Origin: Apostichopus japonicus
Taxonomy: Eukaryota; Echinodermata; Holothuroidea; Aspidochirotida; Stichopodidae
Assembly: GCF_037975245.1 (NCBI RefSeq)
Contig: NC_092562.1
Location: 7,915,001-7,979,000, forward strand
Length of the DNA: 64,000 nt
Reading direction: 5' to 3'
In this document: one piece after another, positions 15,001 to 24,479 of the stretch
How the letters are laid out: every line of letters starts with the position of its first letter
Numbering within the stretch: position 1 is the stretch's first letter
Program-made: the position numbers and the translations under genes
Notes under the pieces: generated by a model
The model's input: only the letters and a program-made list of their open reading frames with translations
Told to the model about the DNA's origin: nothing
Databases searched by the model: none

Positions 15001-17926
15001 CTAATTTGGATCTATGTTTTAAACCGAATAGCAAAGTAACATTAAATTCTGGTATAGAGGGAGCAAGGACATTCTATATTGTTCATTGCATTAGCTGATA
15101 CAGTAAATATGACTGATATCAACAAACTGAACACAAAATTACTGACCATTCTGGGAAATATTGCAAACAGAGAGTTTCTTAACAACTGACTGCAGTCTTA
15201 CTATCCTTCTCTTTTTGTGGCTTTTGTCCTGTAGATGAAGTACCTTCAATCGACAATAAGCTTGAAGCAGAATATCACACTGAAAGAAGAAATGCAATGG
15301 ATTATGAGATCAACACTGGAAACAAAATGTCTGGTTAGCATATACTGACTCAGTGTGCATCACTTAAAAAGAGGATGTTAAGAAGTTTTACTTTTAAAAA
15401 CACAATCTACCCTCTTGCAATGTAGTAATGATCCAATTTCAATAGGGATCTTTTACACATTAAAATGGATCGACACACCAATAATGAAGTTCAACTAGGA
15501 TGTATACTTTTTGAGTTATTATGTTTAGTAGTGTTGCACTATTATCGGCATGCGTTATTGATATTGGTCTGATATTTGGTATCAGTAAATGTTGCATCAT
15601 TTACCGACTGTTCCCAACAGATATTGCTCTTCGATTCAAATAAACTTTTTAAGAGCTATATTTGAAGTTTCAATACGTGTTTGCTGATGAATTTCGGAAA
15701 ACAAAACAAGCAGATTCAATGTTTCATTTCTAAATGCACTCTGACCCGGTGGGTTTATTGGAGAAAAGCTGTCACAATCGAAAGAAAGAAATTTATTTTC
15801 TGTTGCCGTTATGGCGCAAACGATTTACCGTAAAATCACTGCGACCGCCCATATCAGCATGTTCCTTACACAAATGTAACCTGTATACACTAGTATCGTC
15901 CACTTTTTATACCCAATTTTACGGAGGAAGCGTCTGAAATGACCTGTTTATTGCTTGCAATGGAAGGAAATAAGGCCAAAAGAACGATACTATTCAAGAG
16001 AATTGACCTAACACACGCTAGCCATGAAAGTGAATGTAAGTCCTAACGTTGTTAAAAAACAACAGAGAGATTTGATTCGCACATGATCTGTTGTGCGAGG
16101 CTTGCAAATTTTGATTGAAATTTGTAGAATCCACTGACTCTTTAAAATATCTGGTGAATTTTATTCAGCTCAAAATGTTTAACGACAGATAACTCAATAA
16201 AAATAATGATTATTAATATTAAAATTGCATAGAACAGTGTAACTTTCACTGAGCTTTTACGGCAGTAAGCTGGAAAGGTCAAAATTAAAATTTGGCAAAC
16301 AGACATTGAGACTTTAAAATATATGTGTCTTAGAACCAATCCCCATTCTGTGGCATTTCAATGTGATCTCATCACAATTCAGCACTGTAATAACCTACAG
16401 TAGTAGAGCATGTGACATTAACATGAGTTTGAATTGTGTCCCTAACCGTAGACCTATGTAACAGAAGCCGAAAGATCACCTGTAACTGAGACAAAGCACA
16501 GAATAGTATCATATCATGTGAACTATATCTATCAGGAACAGACTGCAATGTACTGCAGAGCACTACTTATGTATGCTACACTGCACATCTACAGTACTGC
16601 ACTAGTAAATACATGTGTAATATGCCACACCTATGTATTTTTATTTTTCAACACAGGTGTTATGGAATAACCCTAATGGCCAATTCAATTGCTGAAGAAT
16701 TATTTCTGCTCAACGTAGCCACAGCAACTATTTTCCCTGCAATACACTTATATGGGCATGTTAAATAGTTTGACCAGGACTATCATGCTTTGTGTATACT
16801 TTTTATTGGCCTGTATTCTTAAGTGTGTGCTGTAAATGTATGGTCTATTCCCCTAATTTGCTGCACAAATTGTTCCATATCCTTGTATAGTCCAACCACT
16901 GGTGTATCAATTATACATGTCAAGTCTGCTGTTTTCCATATAACCATGCTATATGGTTAGGATGCTTTCAGTGTTAATGATATAGTAAACACACTTTAAG
17001 TTCGTGAAATGTGAAGGAAATCATTTATTTATTTGATGTAACACTAGTATATAGTACGTTTGAAGACAAGCAATATTTAAATTGCATTCTCATGCATCAC
17101 GGTAGCATAAGAACATTATATAACTACTTTGAGAACAATGGTTGGTATAAATTTTTTAATATGTAGGCTATACAGTAGCCTATAACTGTGTAGATCTAAC
17201 ATGATTTTTGCAGTCTTATTGCAAACAAAACTTGATGAGAAATTAAAAAAAATAAAACTATTTTTATCAGAATTCCGCAATGTTAAGAATGCAGTAGTAA
17301 GAAATAACATTGAATGTGTAATTAATAATGATAATAATAAAATAGTACTTATATAGCGCGTTCATCAGCAACACTGCTCGAAGCACTTTACAGGAATTGA
17401 AACAATTAATACACAGTAAACATTTAAAATACAGGAAACATTCAAAAGCAAATAGTACAAAAATATCGCCTAAAAGGTATATACCATTAATTATATATAA
17501 TTAGATGGAATGATATAATGAAGAGGGGATTTACACAGGTATTGGCTAATGCTAAGCAAAACCTGATAGTTACAATATTGCTGCAACACTAATCATGTTT
17601 GCAAAGATGAAGATTTTCACTTCAAATGACCTTGGACCTCTATCATATGCCTCCATAATTTTCAATAAGGTTTTGCTCTCTATTGCAGCCTCAAAAATGA
17701 TGTATGCATAACATTGATCATAAAATGTGTAGCTAATTTAGGATAACACTGAACTTTCATTGTAGACTTCCTACAAGCTTTGGAAATTTGTAATTATTAA
17801 TGATCTTATGCTGAGTGTACCTACAGCAACTGAATCACTGACCTTTGAACCAAGCCAAGAGATCTTCCTCCATGGCTTCTTAGATTTGGTATCTGGTGTG
17901 TGGGTAACTTTGAGGTCCAGCTTCAT
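1..17926 (-). CDS. CPLANE1: CPLANE1 (C5orf42/JBTS17), N-terminal third, 13 coding exons, 3' end outside window
   Basis: Established role: CPLANE1 is a scaffold of the ciliogenesis and planar polarity effector complex (with Inturned, Fuzzy, Wdpcp and Rsg1) at the base of the cilium, where it aids recruitment of intraflagellar-transport proteins; human defects cause Joubert and oral-facial-digital syndromes. Seen here: thirteen minus-strand exons whose conceptual translation follows the remembered vertebrate protein collinearly, with KKPW..ISWLG near residue 20, a CNICSFVFY block near 200, SYNSLFLACIMKKGSL then FIPLHPLIS near 335-379, MIPAWKLLYQ near 716 and LLLIGGLFPEAIW near 955. Every junction keeps the frame (exon lengths 84, 133, 144, 227, 110, 261, 183, 1002, 230, 245, 160, 232, 137). 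That gives 3,148 coding bases, about 1,049 residues of a usual ~3,200. The N-terminal part is expected to form a beta-propeller-like region. No premature stop is seen. Introns not listed separately (332-664 bases: introns 2, 5, 6, 7, 9, 10) show only anonymous AT-rich sequence and short dispersed repeats. Confidence 0.93.
351..487 (-). CDS. CPLANE1: CPLANE1 coding exon 13 (residues 1004-1050), last in window
   Basis: The acceptor TTTTTCAACAG precedes AAATCGG, giving NREELRLPDSLTASSLMCER then LVALTQVPD, similar to the vertebrate KKSLNLPLNMTPAVIFQEKL. I end it at donor GTAATC (phase 1). An alternative donor GTGACG near 299 would add about 17 codons. Bases 1-350 are therefore mainly intron 13, and the remaining two thirds of the gene lie to the left of the window. 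Confidence 0.8.
488..2638 (-). other. CPLANE1 intron 12
   Basis: 2.15 kb of mostly anonymous AT-rich sequence. It contains the hammerhead-like core at 525-552 and a 17-bp tandem duplication (taattgacgcaccttc, 1293-1325). No open frame above 60 codons looks coding. Confidence 0.6.
525..552 (-). ncRNA. Degenerate hammerhead ribozyme core in CPLANE1 intron 12
   Basis: Read on the minus strand, CTGAAGA (552-546) is followed by a short stem TGATCC-TGCTA-GGATT and then GAAAC (529-525): the two invariant boxes of a hammerhead separated by stem II. Strand and direction match CPLANE1 transcription, and GAAAC ends 38 bases upstream of exon 13. The cleavage trinucleotide is lost (ACCCAGG instead of ACGTCAGG), so it is probably inactive. 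The sequence closely resembles the better preserved pair at 51294-51389. Penelope-like retroelements are known to carry hammerhead motifs; assignment to that class is inference. Confidence 0.55.
2639..2870 (-). CDS. CPLANE1: CPLANE1 coding exon 12 (residues 927-1004)
   Basis: The acceptor TTCACACCAG is followed by GDVRTIVLHRHLTANKIQEQ, then SIYWTPDLTLSLLLIGGLFP and EAIWFSKEVGDWRSA. The vertebrate counterpart has a W....L.LLFIGGL.PEA.WL...LGDW pattern here. The donor GTACAT at phase 2 is preferred over nearby GTAGTC because only it meets the frame of exon 13. Confidence 0.9.
2871..4584 (-). other. CPLANE1 intron 11
   Basis: 1.7 kb, containing the LINE remnant at 3584-4120 in the opposite orientation to the gene. 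The remainder (2871-3570 and 4121-4584) shows no gene. Confidence 0.6.
3584..4120 (+). mobile_element. 5'-truncated CR1/L2-type LINE: RT C-terminus plus 3' UTR
   Basis: An open frame from 3584 to the stop at 3794-3796 encodes a typical end of a non-LTR ORF2: DPTAFSVAVPDLWNKLPPGI, then SFKSHLKTHLFQKHY. The family hallmark is F..A.P.LWN.LP..IR...S...FK..LKTHLF. A ~300-base UTR follows, ending in ...gcgcatagtgcgctatataag and a short attac-type tail (attacattacattacatc), as in CR1/L2-clade elements that end in microsatellites. Upstream sequence is missing, so this is a 5'-truncated insertion. It is antisense to CPLANE1 and lies in intron 11. Confidence 0.8.
4585..4744 (-). CDS. CPLANE1: CPLANE1 coding exon 11 (residues 874-927)
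   Basis: The acceptor TGACAG and donor GTATAT enclose DKTSVKIPIFREDCRGVVMS, then MARFMALYFTNKPLIIYPP and KPLPVLFSENE. The phases (0 in, 1 out) agree with exons 10 and 12. I place it by frame and position; the local similarity to vertebrates is less certain. Confidence 0.82.
5359..5603 (-). CDS. CPLANE1: CPLANE1 coding exon 10 (residues 792-873)
   Basis: The acceptor CTGCTCTAG and donor GTAAGATG enclose GCERFLLGDFRGGVECCWAA, then FILAILYSNLMSYNLKGAL and a basic KKLKVKRSFKQLLE end. The composition resembles a helical TPR-like repeat. Phase 1 in, phase 0 out, both matching the neighbours. Confidence 0.85.
5936..6165 (-). CDS. CPLANE1: CPLANE1 coding exon 9 (residues 715-792)
   Basis: The acceptor GATTATAG is followed by AATGATTCC, giving GMIPAWKLLYQKTVTMYIVC. 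Vertebrate CPLANE1 has MIPAWKVLYQ at this point. The rest (RIKSFLMNMIGVIQRKL, ...TAEQNETYLK) looks helical. The donor GTAAAT is at phase 1. Confidence 0.88.
6166..7318 (-). other. CPLANE1 intron 8
   Basis: 1.15 kb without a recognisable element or coding frame. Short ORFs on both strands (6200-6700) have no splice or homology support. Confidence 0.5.
7319..8320 (-). CDS. CPLANE1: CPLANE1 coding exon 8, large exon (residues 381-715)
   Basis: The largest exon, 1,002 bases with no internal stop. It starts at an acceptor CTCTTTAAG and reads VSSKQLSDGQQ, then FSVTFHPKAPLLVTSDGFLA. The human protein has a matching large-exon region with LPYLIISDGYMVTTLRF. A serine-rich linker follows (about residues 440-530), then RCFLLAWLLGASQ (vertebrate KSLLAAWTIGIS), which begins the helical part, and LACVNWDIIHSNI (vertebrate LSFHHWDIRLQAL). 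The donor is GTGAGTAA at phase 2. An ORF reading without splicing extends upstream to 8376, but that extension is intronic. Confidence 0.92.
8701..8770 (+). repeat. Dispersed TGACCT repeat (DR4 spacing), CPLANE1 intron 7
   Basis: TGACCT at 8713-8718 and 8723-8728 are separated by CTGT, and a third TGACCT lies at 8740-8745. The same phrase recurs at 11821-11840, with variants at 11670, 14705, 18434 and 24520-24660. I infer a dispersed repeat family. The spacing equals a DR4 nuclear-receptor site by sequence only. Confidence 0.5.
8981..9163 (-). CDS. CPLANE1: CPLANE1 coding exon 7 (residues 320-381)
   Basis: The best conserved block: RTYWITDCSWSYNSLFLACI, MKKGSLFILSSVGELLEI, then GCSVVHG and FIPLHPLIS. 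The vertebrate counterpart reads SYWVGDISWTHDSLFLTCVL and FIPLHPLIT. Three GT donors lie close together. I chose GTATGT because it gives the phase (2) needed by exon 8. Confidence 0.93.
9624..9884 (-). CDS. CPLANE1: CPLANE1 coding exon 6 (residues 233-320)
   Basis: The acceptor TTACAG and donor GTAATC enclose one open frame encoding SKVPFLASWHSLAIPVDVIS then GALVLSHSHNGMLLAIGINQ and VIFLSVLSHSIVVADL. It follows the vertebrate GALISAFSRDGLALALTLNQ and VLFVNTVNFVTLCGSL segment with no large indel. Phase 2 at both ends. Confidence 0.9.
10272..10381 (-). CDS. CPLANE1: CPLANE1 coding exon 5 (residues 197-233)
   Basis: The acceptor TTGTTACAG leads into VLGRCNICSFVFYKGGTLQV and then SSVLIQWQEPWKKFTT. 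The C..C-SF.FY spacing and the IQW strand match the vertebrate GDCCLCSFTFYSGECLK and AIRW. The donor GTAAGAAC is at phase 2. The exon is only 110 bases and was found through its splice sites and homology. Confidence 0.88.
10382..12758 (-). other. CPLANE1 intron 4, with dispersed repeats
   Basis: 2.4 kb. Two ~80-bp segments resemble each other: 10905-10985 and 11145-11225 (shared ...gtaggcttt..tgtgaattcactg.ttgag...cacaaatgac). Two copies of the TGACCT repeat lie at 11670-11730 and 11820-11960, each followed by a ...ccaa.tatgaa.atc segment. No coding exon was found. Confidence 0.5.
12759..12985 (-). CDS. CPLANE1: CPLANE1 coding exon 4 (residues 121-196)
   Basis: The acceptor TATTTCAG starts an exon encoding ALHKNKIFISNDARNILLVL then NLNHIYLWEADE, the counterpart of the vertebrate GKRVVLITPSGCIFLWEYLE strand. 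A low-complexity acidic and serine stretch follows and ends in FFDDS. The donor GTAAGTAT is strong, at phase 0. Confidence 0.9.
12986..14366 (-). other. CPLANE1 intron 3
   Basis: 1.4 kb, AT-rich. No recognisable element or exon. Confidence 0.45.
14367..14510 (-). CDS. CPLANE1: CPLANE1 coding exon 3 (residues 73-121)
   Basis: The acceptor TGTTACAG is followed by GTGATTTCATAG, which with the preceding G restores GDFIVGIIDNGNVTIWSR, a WD-like strand ending in the W seen in the vertebrate ELFLWNK motif. The exon ends ...NQTETD with donor GTAAGA at phase 1. Confidence 0.88.
15147..15279 (-). CDS. CPLANE1: CPLANE1 coding exon 2 (residues 29-73)
   Basis: The acceptor TTTCAG precedes TGT GAT ATT, encoding CDILLQAYCRLKVLHLQD and a basic KSHKKRR stretch, then VVKKLSVCNISQN. 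It aligns with the vertebrate segment AVFLLDDKFINEINLLSGK onward. The donor GTCAGT leaves one base (phase 1). It would form the first WD-like strands. Confidence 0.85.
15280..17842 (-). other. CPLANE1 intron 1, with transposon edges
   Basis: 2.56 kb. At 15533-15600 there is a phrase agtgttgcactattatcggc...gatattggtctgatatttgg, a style common at hAT-type ends with repeated ATCGG-like words; the far end was not located. A LINE 3' end lies at 17323-17460. The rest is unremarkable. Confidence 0.4.
17323..17460 (-). mobile_element. LINE 3' end remnant (CR1/L2-like tail)
   Basis: On the minus strand the sequence reads ctgtaaagtgcttcgagcag..., gaacgcgctatataagtact and then a (tta)n-like tail. The gcgctatataag box just before a simple repeat is the same 3' signature as the LINE at 4080-4120. 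Only the tail is visible and no ORF remains. Confidence 0.55.
17843..17926 (-). CDS. CPLANE1: CPLANE1 coding exon 1 (residues 1-28)
   Basis: The ATG at 17926-17924 opens MKLDLKVTHTPDTKSKKPWR and continues KISWLGSK. This matches the start of vertebrate CPLANE1 in length and in the KKPW and SWLG motifs, which decides the start. The donor GTCAGT follows at phase 0. Seven bases upstream of the ATG is an AG preceded by a weak pyrimidine stretch, so a 5' UTR intron is possible but unproven. I see no TATA or Inr that I would defend. Confidence 0.88.
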
Positions 17927-19629
17927 TTTGCTCTGGGATTATTCTGTACATTTGTGTCATACAGTGTAACATCATGACAGTCTAAGAGAGAACAAAAAGC
18001 TACTGTAGGCTTGAATTATTGTTTAATATAAAAACTTTTTGGTTGGTAAATTTTTAATTAAAGTGTATAAGATGCCAACTGACACATGTCTGCAGTATGA
18101 TAGTAGTAATTCGGCTTAACATACTTTATGCTATTATATGTTTGCTTGTGCTTGAGATCTACATTCTAAGAATGGGGGGATTTATCAGATTATGCTATGT
18201 GCCAACCATACTACTTTGCAAAACAAACACCGACATTTCGGCCTGCTATTGTTGGTTATTTGACTAACAACTATTTATCTATCTTTTAGATCCAAGTTTG
18301 AAGCAAACCAGAAATCAAAAAGCCAATTGGCTTAGTGATTTACTGCCATATTTGTAAGAGTGACCATTACAAATTTGAAGTGATCAGCTAGATTACTACA
18401 AAGTATGTAGTTATCAAGCTCAAAAGATTTCAGATTTTGACCTCTGTTAAACTTTTATCTCCGCTACTTTCAAAAGGTTCTTGTATTTTTGAAGATGGTT
18501 GTAATATTTTGAAAATCGTTCATATACTTAGAAATGGCGGCACCAAATACAAACCTTCTGTTTCCTTCATAAAGGGCACTGATAATTCATATGCCATGTT
18601 ATATAACTATCTATTGAATACACCCTTTAGTGAACAAATTTCATTCAAAGAATTGAAGATCAACTAATAGCCTCAGGCCAGAGTAATTAGTATCATAATT
18701 TCAATACCAGGGTCCAGATGGGCCCCTGCCAGAATAAAGCATTAAACTTTAAGGCCATTAAAAAAACTTCTTTTGTTACTTCTAAGACGTAATTAGAGAC
18801 AGCAAATTCATGATTTGTACAACGGTTACTGTAATAGTGCATCTTCTGTTAGAAGTGTCAGTGAAGGAAGTGATTTCAAAGCGAAACTGAACCACGTGGC
18901 ACAATGCACAGACTCACAGATGAATGAATAATCAAACTTACTGAATAACATGCACAAAAATAATGGGTAGAACATTTTTTGTACATGAGTCTCACAATTG
19001 TGCTGAAAACCTAACAACCACAAGTAAGAAGAATATGTTTTCCATCTGTACAAGAGCAGCACCACAATGTATGCAAATTGTGTGATTTACTCATTGCATG
19101 AACTTCTTATATAATAAATCATCTCGACAAAGAGTGACTCAATAATTACACAAAGGAATAAAATATCTCCAACCTCTGAATAGGTATTACAGTGAATATG
19201 TGCAGAGTAGTATTGTGTAGACTGCCATGTACAATACAATGCAACACACAGTGCTCAGCAAGTTAACTGTGCAAAGAGTCATCTTCAGTAGCTGGTATAC
19301 TGGTTTTACACATAATAGGGGAGGGCGCAATATAAAATATAAACCCCACTACAGACACACTACAGGAAAGCAAACTGGAGCTGCTGACAACAATATTTTT
19401 AGGTCCATCTGTGATTGAACAAAAGGATACTTTCTAATATCGTTTTGTCAATGTAACTGGGACAAGATATACCTTTTCTAAGTACAGATGACAATTAAAC
19501 TGAATCACTGAGCTACAATCATGTTCTACATCTTTACTTTAAAAGAAAGATTAAATTCAAGTTTGGTGAGTGATGGCATAATGAAGCACACTATATCTTA
19601 TATCTTAAGATCTGTTAGTAGTGTTGTTT

Positions 19630-19770
19630 TTCATCAAGTCATAAGTCAATGTTTGTCCAGTCAAGTCAAGTCATTTGATATTTTGATTGCATCGCAAGCC
19701 AAGTCAAGTCCATGTTTCTCAAGTCAAGTCACAAGCCATTTGATTGCAATTACTGCAAGTCCAGTTATAA
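19630..19770 (+). repeat. Degenerate (CAAGT)n simple repeat
   Basis: Repeated words tcaagtcaagtca, ccaagtcaagtcc and tcaagtcaagtcac over about 140 bases, with similar words (ataagtcaa) at both edges. It is a decayed 5-bp microsatellite. Confidence 0.6.
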
Positions 19771-20733
19771 GTCAAATATAAAAACAGCTTAGTAAAATGT
19801 TAAACTATAGGTATAGGACAAAGAACAAACTAACAGCTAAGGTCCATCAAGGCATTTTTGTGAAGTGATCTTGCATGTCTGTCGGATGATAGGCATCAGT
19901 GAACTCCCCTTCCTCCTGTTGTAGCACTATGAGGAAAGTAAATTTACATGCAAAGGCCCCACAGAAATTGACTGTATTTTACAAAAATAATTTTCAGACA
20001 ACATGCAGACAATGCAGCTATACCTATAAAAGAGTTTTGTATTTATTTTATTAATACTCTGACTTAACACTATTAGGACTGTCTTTGACACAATAGTGAC
20101 AACTCAAGTCCACAAAAATTAAACAGTAAGCAACGGTTCAGCAAATAGTTTACCTGTTTGCAATGGTCTGATTCCCTCAGAGAGGTCTCATTCACTTCCT
20201 TCAGTTTACTGAATCATTCATGCCAATTTAAATAATTCAAATGGAGCTACAGTATGGGTACTAGTACTTAGCCATTTTCCCACCAAACAAAAGAAACTTA
20301 CATATGTAATCAATAACTTAACACAATAGATGGTAAGCAATTAAACCAGATGTTGCTGGCTGTAAATTCCCATGTATGTAGCTAAGTACAGAAGTGAATA
20401 AATTTGTACTTAATACCATTCACCTGTTATTACCCACATTGTTCACTTGCATGGGATAAACTACCAGAAAAGATGCTCTTTGAATAATGACCCTAGTTAT
20501 AATAACCATTCTTACTATGCAAAAATTGAACTCTGCAATACCATGCAAACCATACTGGTAAACTAACACTTCAAACAATTACTGAAGCTATTTAACATGT
20601 CCATGCACTTCCTGTGCATATATTAATGTCAAAATAATTAAAATGAGCTCAAGATCAGAATACTGCCAAACCTTGTCAACTAATTTTTTGAACCAAACAA
20701 CCTCCATGGGTGCTTCCACTGATGATCAGTGTA

Positions 20734-20766
20734 CATAGTGTACATCAGTGTACATCTTCTGTGAAG
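20734..20766 (+). repeat. Short tandem repeat agtgtacat x3
   Basis: Three copies of agtgtacat/agtgtacatc in about 30 bases. Possible slippage or part of a larger repeat; no function seen. Confidence 0.55.
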
Positions 20767-22469
20767 ATAAATGTGCAGGTTCTCTGGAAGTTCTGTATTC
20801 CTTGTTAAAACTTGGATTCCTACAGTACAGTATTTATCAAAGAAATATTAACTGTCATATTGTTGTATGATGAATGACTGAACTGTAAAGCTATTCTTTC
20901 AAAGACAATAGCAATACTACTTACTCTGCAATATATCTCTCTTCATCAAATTTTAAAACAGCAACTGCATTTTCTTTTCTTTAAAAAAGTTTATAATTTC
21001 CTCAAAATGTTTCTATTTATCCTTGATTCCTTGAACTCAATGTATGTCAACACCCAAATGCCACAGAGAGTAATTCAAAGCCCCGGTTTTTAGATTTGTA
21101 AATACTGTCTGAACAAGTCTTCTTTGGTTGGTGCCTTGGTAGTGTAGTGTTTGCACCCAGTATATTCACTGCATATTAAATGCTGTGTATGTTTCAAAGA
21201 TACAGACAGTTACTGTTTACTTCTCTTTTTTTCTTTTCTTGTTAAGAAAATGGATTCTTTTCTTTTACCCTGGACTTCAACTTATCAATTGAGCATTGAG
21301 GAGAAGGCCTGATGCAGAGAAAATCAGATAGGCCTTCTATAACTGTCATATAACTATCAATCAGAACAGTTATGCTTTTGCATGGACCCATAAGGGAATG
21401 AGGCCTAGTATTGAAACTGACAGCACTTGACTCTACTTCATTTGAAGCACCCATTGAGAGAGTTGCTAGTTCAAGTGTGGTAACCAAGATGATCATTGAA
21501 ATATTTCACAACCTGCAGTTGTGTGACACTATTCATGCACTGATGAGAACTTACGGCACAGTGATATATACCTGTTCTGGGTATCTCTCTGTCTGTGTTC
21601 AGTTTGGCAAGTCTGTGAAGTGAGGCCTGGACAAGCATCTGTAGTGTTCACTATACTTTTGTCCTAACGGTTACAATAGTGTGTAGTACAGGTACACAGG
21701 TCTACTGCAATCGGTTAAAGTACAGGATACTTTGCAAACACCTTCAAAATCATGACTTATATTTTGAAGAACATGAAGCAAAGCAAAATGTACTTTCAAT
21801 AATCAACTGCAGAATTAATTCCCATATTTTCAAGCTGCTACAGGAGCAGAAATATTTGGCTAGGATTGCTATGTCAGTCTGTGTTTTCTGTTTCCTGTGG
21901 AGGCTGGTCATTCACTAAAGACCATGAACAAACACTCAAACGATAACAAGCCATAGCTGCATGATTTAGTGCAAATTACCTGACAGTTTTTTTAGAAGAT
22001 CTGAACCAATGCAAAATGATTTCATCTTGCTGTTCAGGAAGGAATGTAGGCCTATCACACCATTAAACATAATCACCACTTTTGATTGATGGACTATACA
22101 CAGAATGGACTCTACACAGAAAGTTTCATAATCCCAAATTTTCATGGAAGCGATAGCTTTAAACATTTTTGGCTCCGTGGGCCAGTGAGGAAGTGATTGC
22201 CAACCGAATGATGTGGAATTTGTATCACTTTTAAATGAAGAATGGTCATCTTAAATTTGTTCATTACATTATTTCAAGTTTAGTAATAGAGACTTGTGTA
22301 AATACAAACAAAACTTACAGATTTTGTTGAACTGACTGGGGAAGCAGCCAAAACCTTGCATCAGAAGTCAGGAAGTGGCCAGTAGTATAGTATTGTAAAG
22401 AATATTGTAGCATTTTTCTGTGGACAACACAAACACAAACTTTGGTGGTGTTAATAGACAGGGCAGAGA

Positions 22470-23385
22470 GAATTGACATACAATTGTACCAAGTTTGCAA
22501 TTAAATCTAGTTGTAAAGCTCATATTGTTTATAACTGGGCAAATGCAGCATTGGGAGTTCTTCCTGTTGATGCTAAACATATTGTTGTGAAGGTTTTTGA
22601 ACAGACTGTGACGAGGAGGGGACTCATCACATCTCCATATGACATGGATATATTAAGGTCATTCATTGATACTACAGCAAAGGAGGCTTGGTAAATACAC
22701 AGATGAAGTGAAAGATTTTGAAAACCATCCATTTTAGAATAGAATTTGAAGAGGCATTCAATGTACTCAAGGAAAATTGTCCAATAGTTTCTGTAGCTGA
22801 AGATGCAGTTTGTGATGCAAATCACAACTCAATGAATGGAACAACCCATCATCAGGCATTACAGCTTTTGCTAGGTGGAGTGAAGTCGTGAATATGATTG
22901 TTGAAATGTCAATACTGGTAGCTGTTCCACATACAAATCTGTTTAAACTTGCGGAACTAATTCTGTGTCTTCCTGGAAATTGATGCTTCTGTTGAGAAGT
23001 TTGCTCCCTAATGAACGATTTGTGAACTGATAGTAAATCAGTTGAAAGTTGAACCAGTGAAAGCGATGTTGACAATTAATACAAACTCATCATGTCATGA
23101 ATACAGTTTAATAGTAACAAGTGATGCAGAACCAACAGAGTGTTGTCAAAAAATACATTCATCTGAGAAATATTCACAAACTAAGAGAGCAAACACTAAA
23201 TTAGACTTTGCTGATGGAATGGGGGAATTAGATCTGTCTCAATTTGGAAATTGTTTTATGATTTCCGTGTGGAACCTTACTATCCATAATAACAAGTGGG
23301 GTACAGTGCTTATGTGTGCCCACTAACAGCAGTTTTAACCTAAAATTTCAGAGCATCTTGTTTCCTTATATTGAATAAAGAACCC
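22470..23385 (+). other. ORF-bearing segment ending in AATAAA, unidentified
   Basis: A 73-codon frame (22473-22694; ...NWANAALGVLPVDAKHIVVK...) is followed by further frames at about 22715-22880 and 23042-23323, then AATAAA at 23374-23379. The frames are separated by stops and frame changes. I do not recognise a family. It could be a decayed retrocopy, a transposon gene or chance. Confidence 0.2.
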
Positions 23386-23835
23386 AGTGACATTTAAGTT
23401 CCAAGTTCTTTCTCCTTTGATATGTTTCTTTTGTGTGTGTGCGTTCTTTTTTTTTTCTTTTTTATTTTGCCAAGAAAAAAGTCACTGCACAAGGTTTAAC
23501 AGAAATGAGGGCATTTGCACACCTTCCTTAATAGTTAAACAGCACCAAACACCCCTCAGTGCCCTCAAAAGCTCATCCCTCCCTTAACATGTACAGTACT
23601 ATGTATACTGCCTACTTATGATAACTTGAGAGGGTCAATGATCAATATCATATCCCTAGATTTTCTGAAATATGGTCACCTTAGACTAATGTTACCCCCA
23701 AGTACACACTACACTTAAGCACTCTTCTATAATTGTCAGCACAGTGCTACTGCTAGACTTAGGTTGTTCAAAACATGGGAAACAAGGTTGCAATTTCAGT
23801 GCAAGAGTGGATCAAAGGTTACTTACGTAGGAGTG

Positions 23836-23960
23836 TTACTGTAGCTCAGTGGTTAACGCCGGTGTGGCAGTGCCTTTCAATCATAAAGTCCTGAGTTCGA
23901 GTCACTCCAAGATTAATGTACGTGGTCTAGTTACAGAGTTGTTGACAATTGACAATTCAT
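23836..23960 (+). repeat. tRNA-derived SINE head (tRNA-like)
   Basis: An A-box-like gtagctcagtgg (23841-23852) and a B-box-like gagttcgagtc (23893-23903) sit at tRNA-like spacing (about 50 bases). The T-stem has mismatches and the acceptor stem does not pair, so this is not a functional tRNA gene. A non-tRNA body follows, as in a tRNA-derived SINE. The 3' limit is unclear. Confidence 0.45.
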
Positions 23961-24479
23961 AATCATGGATGTTAAGTATGAATCTAAGAGACTGGAAAAT
24001 TCATTTAAGGCACCCATCTTGAGGAACAAGCTCAGCTTAGTAAATAGCAGTGAAGTGCTCAATTTGGCCTGGGCATCCACCAATGTGCTGGTCTCTCATT
24101 TGATATGAGTGGTCCTCAGCAGCATGTCAAACCCCCAACACCAGTTCATATTGCTATGCAAGGGGGTTTCAGAGAGTCTCTCCCTTGCCACCTAACCTTT
24201 GACCACTGTAAGGAAAACTTGTTTAAGCTTAACTTTACTCCCAAGCAGTCATTACTGACCAGAATGCAACAAAAACGCATTGAGGTTTTGATGATTATAT
24301 TGCACTAGACTTCTGTTTGTTTTACCAGAAATAGCTTTTACAGTGAACCACTAGTTTTCATCTAGAATTCATCTGAATTCTTAATTCTAAGGATGCCCAT
24401 AAGCTAATTTCCTGTTGCCAACAGCCTCTCCTATTCTTATGAGGCGTAAGGCACATGTTATCATATAGGCTGGTCGGTG

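Larger units (their letters stand above)
17927..23830. other. 5' flank of CPLANE1; no recognisable gene
   Basis: About 5.9 kb upstream of the CPLANE1 start. I find no exon that I can name. Contents I can point to are a TGACCTCTGTT repeat (18434), CAAGT-rich simple sequence (19630-19770), three agtgtacat copies (20737-20765) and ORF-bearing sequence at 22470-23380. A promoter for CPLANE1 should lie near 17.93-18.2 kb, but no core element is evident. Confidence 0.45.

Noticed and set aside
21242-21918. Frames at 21242-21496, 21411-21623 and 21679-21918 as exons
   Set aside because: No convincing splice borders, no motif, and competing frames on both strands.
23836-23910. Functional tRNA gene
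   Set aside because: A and B boxes are recognisable, but acceptor and T stems do not pair. Better explained as a tRNA-derived SINE.
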